Shown: piece after piece, positions 31,875 to 37,445 of the stretch
Numbering within the stretch: position 1 is the first letter of the stretch
Layout: each line of letters opens with the position of its first letter
Assembly (NCBI GenBank): GCA_003500135.1
Contig: DNTA01000219.1
Coordinates: 1 to 37,445 of the forward strand
Direction of reading: 5' to 3'
Origin: Cytophagales bacterium
Lineage (GTDB): Bacteria; Bacteroidota; Bacteroidia; Cytophagales; Cyclobacteriaceae
Length of the DNA stretch: 37,445 nucleotides
Notes under the pieces: generated by a model
What the model was told of the DNA's origin: nothing
The model's input: the letters and a program-made list of their open reading frames with translations, nothing else
Databases searched by the model: none
Program-made: the position numbers and the translations under genes

Positions 31875-32699
31875 ATGAATCAAAATACATCCACCATGAC
31901 AATATTGGATAAGATCGTCGCTCATAAGCGAAAGGAGGTAGAGGAACGTAAATCGCTTTTCCCGGTAAAGCTGCTGGAACAGAGTATTTACTTCAAAACG
32001 CCCACAGTTTCTCTAAAAAAATACATTCTAAGAAAGGATAAGAGTGGAATAATTGCCGAGCTCAAACGAAAGTCGCCATCGAAAGGGGTGATCAATAAAC
32101 ATTTGTCTATCGAAAAAACATCCATTGGTTATATGCAGGCAGGCGCTTCAGCTTTATCCGTATTGACCGATAAGGACTTTTTTGGCGGTAAAAATGAAGA
32201 CCTGACCACCGCAAGGAAATATAATTTCTGTCCGATACTCCGAAAAGACTTTACGGTCGATGAGTATCAGGTAGTGGAAGCCAAGTCGATAGGTGCGGAT
32301 GCCATATTGCTGATTGCTGCTGTATTGACGGCTGAAGAGATAAAGCGACTGGCAGCATTTGCCAAATCGCTCAATCTTGAAATCCTGTTGGAAGTGCACA
32401 ATGAAAAGGAGTTAAAGGGATCCCTTTGCGATGATATCACCCTGATAGGAGTCAATAACCGCGACCTGCATACTTTCGATGTGAACATTGAGACCTCAAT
32501 TCAACTGGCAGATCAAATCCCGAATGATTTCATTAAGGTATCAGAAAGTGGCATCAGCGATCCGGCAAATATTATGAAGCTCAAAAAAGTAGGCTTTGAA
32601 GGGTTTTTGATCGGTGAAACTTTCATGAAAGCCAGCCGGCCCGAAGAGGCTTGTGCAGACTTTATCCAGCAATTGAAAAAACTGGAAACAAAACCATGA
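31875..32699 (+). CDS. trpC: Indole-3-glycerol-phosphate synthase
   Basis: Closes the indole ring from CdRP. A 274-aa beta/alpha barrel with conserved TILDKIVAHKRKEV at the start, the catalytic-lysine segment IIAELKRKSPSKG, SVLTDKDFFGG, PILRKDFTVDEYQ, LIGVNNRDLHTF and SESGISDPANI. ATG 31875 is 3 nt after the trpD stop; the in-frame ATG 31896 would give a more usual beginning (MTILDKIV) and cannot be excluded. Its TGA overlaps the trpF ATG. TrpC and TrpF are separate genes, not the fused form of E. coli. Confidence 0.95.
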   Translation: MNQNTSTMTILDKIVAHKRKEVEERKSLFPVKLLEQSIYFKTPTVSLKKYILRKDKSGIIAELKRKSPSKGVINKHLSIEKTSIGYMQAGASALSVLTDKDFFGGKNEDLTTARKYNFCPILRKDFTVDEYQVVEAKSIGADAILLIAAVLTAEEIKRLAAFAKSLNLEILLEVHNEKELKGSLCDDITLIGVNNRDLHTFDVNIETSIQLADQIPNDFIKVSESGISDPANIMKLKKVGFEGFLIGETFMKASRPEEACADFIQQLKKLETKP

Positions 32700-33349
32700 C
32701 ATCACTTAAGTGGAAAATATGTGGTATGCGTGATCCGGATAATATCGCCCGTGTAGCCGGCCTCAAACCTGATTTGATGGGATTTATCTTCTATAAAAAG
32801 TCACCTCGCTATGTTGCTCAATGGCCACCGGAAGGTCTTGAACTGGAAGAAAAGACTGAGGTGGTGGGCGTATTTGTAAACCCGGATATTCAGGAAATTG
32901 AGGAAAGGCATGATCAAAAGTCCTTTCAATGGGTACAATTGCATGGAAATGAATCACCCGGGTTTTGTCAAATAATAAAAGATAAAAACATAGGGGTGAT
33001 CAAAGCGTTTGGTGTTGACGATTCATTCGATTTTAGTCAGCTAAAGCCTTATCTGGAAACGGTCGATTTATTTCTGTTTGACACCAAGAGCCCACACCAT
33101 GGGGGTACGGGTAAAAAATTTGATTGGATGCTTTTAAAACAATATTCATATAAAAAACCATTTCTCATAAGTGGAGGAATCGGTCCCGGGGATCAGGAGG
33201 CTCTTGAAACCTTATTTGATTCAGATTTACCGGTTTATGGTATCGACATCAACAGCAGGTTTGAATCTTCGCCCGGAATTAAAAACACCCACCTTATTCA
33301 AAGTTTTATAGAATCAGTTAAATCTGTGAATTATGAAAGTCGAAGTTGA
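32696..33349 (+). CDS. trpF: Phosphoribosylanthranilate isomerase
   Basis: Amadori rearrangement of PRA to CdRP. The 217-aa barrel has [13 protein letters not shown] with the catalytic Cys, [38 protein letters not shown] with the catalytic Asp, and [11 protein letters not shown]. Although the frame opens at 32651, the start is ATG 32696, which overlaps the trpC stop in ATGA and gives the conventional N-terminus. It overlaps trpB by 17 nt. Confidence 0.95.
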   Translation: MTSLKWKICGMRDPDNIARVAGLKPDLMGFIFYKKSPRYVAQWPPEGLELEEKTEVVGVFVNPDIQEIEERHDQKSFQWVQLHGNESPGFCQIIKDKNIGVIKAFGVDDSFDFSQLKPYLETVDLFLFDTKSPHHGGTGKKFDWMLLKQYSYKKPFLISGGIGPGDQEALETLFDSDLPVYGIDINSRFESSPGIKNTHLIQSFIESVKSVNYESRS

Positions 33350-34514
33350 TGAAAGAGGGTATTATGGTAGTTTCGGGGGAGCGTATATCCCCGAAATGTT
33401 GTACCCCAATATAGAAGAACTCAGGCTACAATACATGAGCATTATACAGGATCGTGACTTCCAAAAAGATTTCAGGAAGCTTTTGCATGATTATGTAGGA
33501 AGGCCGACCCCACTGTTTTTTGCAGAGAGGCTTTCGGAAAAATACAAAGCCAATATTTATCTCAAGCGTGAAGACCTGAACCATACCGGCGCCCATAAAG
33601 TGAATAATACGGTGGGGCAGATTTTGCTGGCCCGAAGACTGGGTAAACAGAAAATAATTGCTGAAACCGGCGCAGGTCAACACGGAGTGGCCACGGCAAC
33701 TGTTTGTGCCCTGATGGGAATGGAGTGTATTGTGTATATGGGCGAAGTGGATATGGCCAGGCAAAAACCCAATGTGGAGCGGATGCGCATTTTGGGGGCA
33801 GAGGTACGACCCGCAAAAAGTGGTAGCAAAACCTTGAAAGACGCGACAAACGAAGCCATGCGCCATTGGATCAACAACCCCACCGATACGCATTATATCA
33901 TCGGATCTGTGGTAGGGCCACACCCTTACCCCGATATGGTCGCACGTTTTCAAAGTGTGATAAGCGAGGAAATGAAGTGGCAGTTTAAAGAAGCGACGGG
34001 TAATGAAAATCCTAACCATATAGTGGCATGCGTTGGAGGGGGCAGTAACGCGGCAGGCTCCTACTTTCATTATTATGAAAATGATGAGGTAAACCTAATA
34101 GCAGTCGAGGCGGCCGGCAAAGGCAATGCCACGGGTGAATCGGCAGCTACCACAGTTTTGGGTACACCAGGCATACTCCATGGCAGCCGAACGCTGCTTA
34201 TGCAAACAATTGATGGGCAGGTCGTAGAGCCGTACTCCATTTCGGCAGGTCTTGATTATCCCGGAATAGGCCCCATTCATGCCTATTTGTTTGAAAGCGG
34301 CCGGGGAAAATTTATAAGTGTAACAGATGAAGAAGCCATGAAGGCAGGTGTGCTGATGAGTAAACTGGAAGGGATAATCCCGGCTATTGAATCGGCTCAT
34401 GCGCTGGCAGCGCTCGACTACATGCAGTATGATCGGGATGATGTTATCGCGCTTAATCTGTCTGGACGAGGAGATAAAGATCTTGAAACTTATATCAAAT
34501 GGGGAGGATATTAA
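33333..34514 (+). CDS. trpB: Tryptophan synthase beta chain
   Basis: The PLP enzyme that condenses indole with serine. The 393-aa protein starts [20 protein letters not shown], with the PLP lysine Lys89 in HTGAHKVNN, the Gly-rich phosphate loop [10 protein letters not shown], and [11 protein letters not shown] containing the catalytic Glu. This is the TrpB1 type that pairs with TrpA. The start lies inside trpF (17-nt overlap) and its TAA is followed after one base by the trpA ATG, so trpF-trpB-trpA are tightly coupled, as fits a 1:1 alpha-beta complex. Confidence 0.97.
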   Translation: MKVEVDERGYYGSFGGAYIPEMLYPNIEELRLQYMSIIQDRDFQKDFRKLLHDYVGRPTPLFFAERLSEKYKANIYLKREDLNHTGAHKVNNTVGQILLARRLGKQKIIAETGAGQHGVATATVCALMGMECIVYMGEVDMARQKPNVERMRILGAEVRPAKSGSKTLKDATNEAMRHWINNPTDTHYIIGSVVGPHPYPDMVARFQSVISEEMKWQFKEATGNENPNHIVACVGGGSNAAGSYFHYYENDEVNLIAVEAAGKGNATGESAATTVLGTPGILHGSRTLLMQTIDGQVVEPYSISAGLDYPGIGPIHAYLFESGRGKFISVTDEEAMKAGVLMSKLEGIIPAIESAHALAALDYMQYDRDDVIALNLSGRGDKDLETYIKWGGY

Positions 34515-34515
34515 T

Positions 34516-35310
34516 ATGAATACATCAACAAGTATAAAAAACAGGTTAGACCTTCTTTTCGAAAGTAAGAATGAACGGATCCTATCGTTATACTACACTG
34601 CGGGCTTTCCGAATCCTGAAGATACGATTCCGGTCCTCGAAGCGCTTCAGGAAAGCGGTGCGGACATTGTCGAAATTGGTATGCCTTTTTCCGATCCCAT
34701 TGCCGACGGACCTACCATTCAGGAGTCTAATAAAAAAGCATTGGACCAAGGCATGAGCATCGAGAAGCTGTTTGCACAATTGAAAGAAATGCGCAATAAA
34801 GTTGATCTGCCGGTGATACTGATGGGCTACCTGAATCCGGTAATGCAGTATGGCGTAGAGAAGTTTTGTGCCAGCTGTCAGGAAGTGGGTATTGACGGTT
34901 TGATACTTCCTGATTTGCCGATGGCTGAATACCTGGATTTTTATAAACCGACCTTTGACCAGTATGGTTTGTACAATATTTTTCTAATCACACCGCAAAC
35001 TTCAGACGACAGAGTTAAAGAAATTGACCGGAATTCAAGAGGATTTATGTATATGGTATCATCAGCGAGTACAACCGGCGCTAAAAATGAGATCACAGAT
35101 GTACAGCGGCAATACTTCGAACGCATTAAAAACATGCAACTATCCATACCACGATTAATTGGTTTTGGCATTTCCAACAAAGAAACATTCGATCAGGCCT
35201 GCGCACATGCAAATGGGGCTATTATTGGATCTGCCTTTATCAACCTACTGGACAGAAGTAAGGATCTGAAAAAGGATATCCGGGAATTTATAAATGGAAT
35301 AAAAAATTGA
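34516..35310 (+). CDS. trpA: Tryptophan synthase alpha chain
   Basis: Cleaves indole-3-glycerol phosphate to indole and G3P, channelling indole to TrpB. The 264-aa barrel carries the catalytic pair Glu53 (DIVEIGMPFSDP) and Asp64 (IADGPTIQ), spaced 11 residues apart as in characterised enzymes, plus GFGISNKE and GAIIGSAF for phosphate binding. The open frame reaches back to 34387 inside trpB, but ATG 34516 is the correct start, one base after the trpB stop. Confidence 0.96.
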   Translation: MNTSTSIKNRLDLLFESKNERILSLYYTAGFPNPEDTIPVLEALQESGADIVEIGMPFSDPIADGPTIQESNKKALDQGMSIEKLFAQLKEMRNKVDLPVILMGYLNPVMQYGVEKFCASCQEVGIDGLILPDLPMAEYLDFYKPTFDQYGLYNIFLITPQTSDDRVKEIDRNSRGFMYMVSSASTTGAKNEITDVQRQYFERIKNMQLSIPRLIGFGISNKETFDQACAHANGAIIGSAFINLLDRSKDLKKDIREFINGIKN

Positions 35311-35329
35311 CAATTGAAATCAGCGTGTT

Positions 35330-36340
35330 ATGATCATACAACTTGAACAAAAAATAAAGGACAACGATAAGAAGGCCATTGTAGAAAAGGTGAATGGCCT
35401 GAAATACAAGACCACTGAAGTTACTACCCAGAAGGGAAGTTATTTAATTGGGATTGGAAAAACCGATTTTGATATTCGCGAAGTAGGCTTTATGCCCGGT
35501 ATATCCGATATCCATATCGTTTCTGACGACTATAAGCTGGTTTCCAGAAAATGGAAGGTAAAACCTACTACCATTGATCTGGGTGATGGCGTAACGATCA
35601 ATGATAAGCAACTGGCCATTATGGCGGGCCCATGCTCCATAGAAGGCGAGGAACAAATCCAACAAACCGTCGAACACCTGAAAGCCAATGGGGTGTCGAT
35701 TATGCGCGGAGGGGTATACAAACCACGAAGTTCTCCTTACTCATTCCGGGGCCTGGGAATTGAAGGGTTAAAACTGTGGAACAAGTATGCCCGGGAGGCC
35801 GGTATCAAAATTGTTACTGAAGTCATGCAGGTCTCACAAATAGAAGAAATGTATGATTATGTGGACATCTATCAGGTAGGCGCCCGGAATACCCAGAATT
35901 TTAACCTGCTCGATGAATTGGGCAAAATTGATAAAGCCGTGATGATCAAACGGGGTATTTCGGGTACCATTGATGAACTTTTGTACTCAGCCGAGTATGT
36001 TTTTTCAGGTGGGAATGAAAAGCTACTGCTTTGTGAACGAGGGATCAGGACCTATGAAAAGGCGAGCCGCAATACAATGGATTTAAACGCCATTCCTATT
36101 TTAAAAGAAAAAACGCATTTACCGGTTATTGCCGACCCCTCTCATGGCATTGGTATTCGCCGGCATGTGGAACCCATTGCACTGGCAAGCATCATGGCAG
36201 GGGCTGATGGGGTGATCTTCGAGAATCATAGTGTACCCGAAGAGGCCTTTTCTGATGGTCAGCAAACGCTTGATTTTGATGAATCAGCAAGATTGATCAG
36301 GCGAATGCGACAAACTTTTGAGTTGAGGGAATCATTTTAA
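35330..36340 (+). CDS. aroF: 3-deoxy-7-phosphoheptulonate (DAHP) synthase, type I-beta
   Basis: Condenses PEP with erythrose-4-phosphate, the first step of the shikimate pathway. The 336-aa protein has an N-terminal ferredoxin-like regulatory domain (about 1-75, MIIQLEQKIKD to IHIVSDDYKLVSR). The barrel has IMAGPCSIE, MRGGVYKPRSSPYSFRGLG, VTEVMQVSQI, QVGARNTQN, IKRGISGT, CERGIRTYE, ADPSHGIG and DGVIFENH. The N-terminal domain is the allosteric Tyr/Phe-binding module in characterised Thermotoga-type enzymes. It lies 19 nt after trpA and is therefore under the trp attenuator. A large palindrome begins at the last two bases of its stop codon. Confidence 0.95.
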   Translation: MIIQLEQKIKDNDKKAIVEKVNGLKYKTTEVTTQKGSYLIGIGKTDFDIREVGFMPGISDIHIVSDDYKLVSRKWKVKPTTIDLGDGVTINDKQLAIMAGPCSIEGEEQIQQTVEHLKANGVSIMRGGVYKPRSSPYSFRGLGIEGLKLWNKYAREAGIKIVTEVMQVSQIEEMYDYVDIYQVGARNTQNFNLLDELGKIDKAVMIKRGISGTIDELLYSAEYVFSGGNEKLLLCERGIRTYEKASRNTMDLNAIPILKEKTHLPVIADPSHGIGIRRHVEPIALASIMAGADGVIFENHSVPEEAFSDGQQTLDFDESARLIRRMRQTFELRESF

Positions 36341-36517
36341 CCTGGACCATGCATTAGGATTCGTCATGAAAGCCCAAAATGCAATAAGATCAAGTGTTTA
36401 GGGTTATTTTGGCACGGAGGCGTGGTTAACCATCACGGTGAGTACCAAAATGTCCATAAATGCTTGAGGTTGAAGCAGTTTGGACTTGGGATAGAATGTT
36501 AATGCATGGTCCAGGTT
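36339..36517. repeat. 179-bp imperfect foldback palindrome
   Basis: AACCTGGACCATGCATTA at 36339-36356 is repeated inverted and perfect at 36500-36517. The match continues imperfectly inward (for example ATTC, AAG.CCAAA.TGC, TCAAG..TTTA.GG..ATTTTGG), roughly three of four bases by eye, to the perfect centre TGGTTAACCA at 36423-36432. The axis is at 36428. One edge coincides with the aroF stop codon; the other half forms the aberrant last 31 codons of the recombinase remnant. It could be a MITE-like element, a recombination-site structure, or a two-way terminator. Confidence 0.85.
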
Positions 36518-37227
36518 CAATGCCACTCAGGCGTCTGGCCTCACGTATGGCCCATTGTACGCCGCGGGCAGACATGGCTACGTATTCACCGGTTCGGCTT
36601 TTGCCATTGAATAAGTGATCGACGGGATGTTCTGCTTCAAGATAATTTTTGATGCCCCTGACCAGCATAGGACAAAGAGGCACATAGCGGTCTTTTCGTC
36701 CTTTGCCTTCTCGTACATGAAGCATTTGGCGTTCAAGATCAAGATCAGTAATTTTCAATTTGCACAACTCATGATTGCGCAGTCCACAGCCATAGAGCAG
36801 CCCGATGATCAAGCGGTGGCGAAGCAGGGCCGGAGGTATAAGCAGGGCTTTTACTTCCTGGCCGCTCAATACAACAGGATACTTCTTTGGCCTTGCAATG
36901 CTTGGCAGAATTACATTGCTTGATGCCTTATCATAAAGACGAAACAAGTACCGCAAACCGTAAACCGTGTGCTTAAAGAAGCTGTCAGATGGAGTTTGAT
37001 GTTTCCTTTTTAAGTGATGTAGATAGTCCAGTATCGCATCATCATCAAGATCCAACAGGTCACACTGGAGATAAAGTGCCATCTGAGCCAGACATCGGGA
37101 ATAGTTGGTAAGTGTGCTTTGGCTTCTACCGGAAATAGCTACCGATCTTTGGAGCTTTTTGTAATGAATTGAAAAATTAGGAGCATTTTTACATGCTTTC
37201 TCAATGATTGTTATTCTTTTTTTTCAT
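36426..37227 (-). pseudogene. Tyrosine recombinase remnant, damaged at both ends
   Basis: The uninterrupted frame 37082-36426 encodes 218 aa with the SAM-like core-binding domain and the start of the catalytic domain (VLSGQEVKALL, then LLYGCGLRNHELCKLKITDLD with the first catalytic Arg, and REGKGRKDRYVPL with the Lys). Coding-like sequence continues upstream in frame (KKLQRSVAISGRSQSTLTNYSRCLAQ), but its natural ATG at 37227 is out of frame after an 8-A run (37217-37224); seven As would join it. At the C-terminus the HxxR, H/W and Tyr elements are missing: after SGIEPG the frame enters the 179-bp palindrome and stops. It should be inactive. The type resembles phage/IS91-associated integrases of Bacteroidota, but no transposase is seen. 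Confidence 0.85.
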
Positions 37228-37256
37228 AGCTTAATCTTTATGTATTTGAAATGATT

Positions 37257-37302
37257 AATCCTCCTAAGTTAGAAACTATTAAGCTTCCGACGAAGGAGGA
37301 TT
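37257..37302. repeat. 9-bp inverted repeat upstream of the recombinase remnant
   Basis: AATCCTCCT (37257-37265) and AGGAGGATT (37294-37302) are perfect inverted copies separated by 28 nt. They lie 30-75 nt upstream of the original recombinase ATG and may be an operator or part of a mobile-element end. No canonical minus-7 box was found here. Confidence 0.5.
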
Positions 37303-37361
37303 TGTTCAACAACGTATATAGCTCATAGCTAATTAGTTGCTTAATCAAAGTTAAGGCATAT

Positions 37362-37400
37362 TTGGAAAGTCGCCAAATTTTTAAATTTGATGATTTCCAA
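37362..37400. repeat. Two-part imperfect palindrome at the window end
   Basis: TTGGAAA (37362-37368) pairs with TTTCCAA (37394-37400), and CAAATTT (37374-37380) with AAATTTG (37383-37389). The two paired blocks are separated by about five unpaired bases on each side. The region 37303-37445 is AT-rich, with no ORF or RNA I can support. Confidence 0.55.
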
Positions 37401-37445
37401 TAAAAAAGATAAATAATAAAATTTAAAAATTCGGCTTGTGCTTAA

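Noticed and set aside
33426..34070. 214-aa frame on the strand opposite trpB
   Set aside because: No family resemblance; the sense frame is an unmistakable trpB, so this is a shadow.
36341..36517. Inversion of the palindrome restoring the recombinase C-terminus
   Set aside because: Reading the opposite orientation gives an open frame (starting GPCIRIRHESPK) but no HxxR, H/W or Tyr box of tyrosine recombinases.
1..37445. CRISPR array, tRNA or rRNA genes
   Set aside because: No regularly spaced direct repeats and no cloverleaf or rRNA-like segments were recognised on either strand.

Overview
The window reads as chromosomal DNA of a Bacteroidota species, most likely a marine or soil Cytophagales-type bacterium. 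The evidence is: TAnnTTTG-type minus-7 boxes with TTG/TTTG about 19-21 nt upstream (best at the SRP RNA, a 51-aa gene, cca and the trp leader); few Shine-Dalgarno sequences; a giant secreted protein ending in a type IX secretion (T9SS) sorting domain; bTHX; and the yidC, pyrG and ftsE neighbourhoods typical of the phylum. No tRNA, rRNA or CRISPR array was seen.

Layout. 1-3136 (minus): pyrG followed by yidC, which is cut by the window edge. 3254-5557 (plus): cca with its own promoter, then a lipid-free secreted TPR protein and a terminator. 5660-7836 (plus): an overlapping three-gene operon of ECF sigma factor, membrane anti-sigma-like protein and DUF4097-like secreted beta-repeat protein. 7835-9781 (mostly minus): ftsE-like ATPase and a coupled 69-aa protein, the 4.5S SRP RNA, an acidic 51-aa gene with a near-consensus promoter, and a 158-aa Bacteroidota protein of unknown function. 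9782-10208 is a divergent regulatory region with two different inverted-repeat systems, each placed around a minus-7 box. 10209-19046 (plus): one 2945-aa T9SS surface protein built of a LamG-like head and three W-rich/beta-helix/beta-sandwich units. 19140-24006 (plus): a glycan-initiation cluster (pglD-, pglE-, pglF- and wecA-like), preceded by a tandemly duplicated start region that makes an 8-codon upstream ORF. 24032-28477: bTHX; a WYL regulator with a GyrI-like partner; a two-TM small protein coupled to a frameshifted DUF1579-like gene; an alpha/beta hydrolase; and a zinc-ribbon membrane protein. 28671-36340 (plus): a complete trpEGDCFBA operon plus a DAHP synthase, under a transcription attenuator whose leader peptide carries FF, WWW and YY and appears almost leaderless. 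36339-37445: a 179-bp foldback palindrome that abuts the DAHP synthase stop and runs into a doubly damaged tyrosine recombinase remnant, then more palindromic AT-rich DNA.

How it works together. The trp/aro block is one regulated unit: DAHP synthase feeds the common pathway and TrpE-A complete tryptophan. The pgl-like genes would make a UDP-diacetamido sugar and a polyprenyl-phosphate sugar transferase would start a lipid-linked glycan; their position beside a T9SS substrate fits surface glycan or glycoprotein work, but that link is inference. The most unusual signals are regulatory: the operator array at 9949-10054, the inverted repeat at 10127-10200, the duplicated pglD start and the trp leader.
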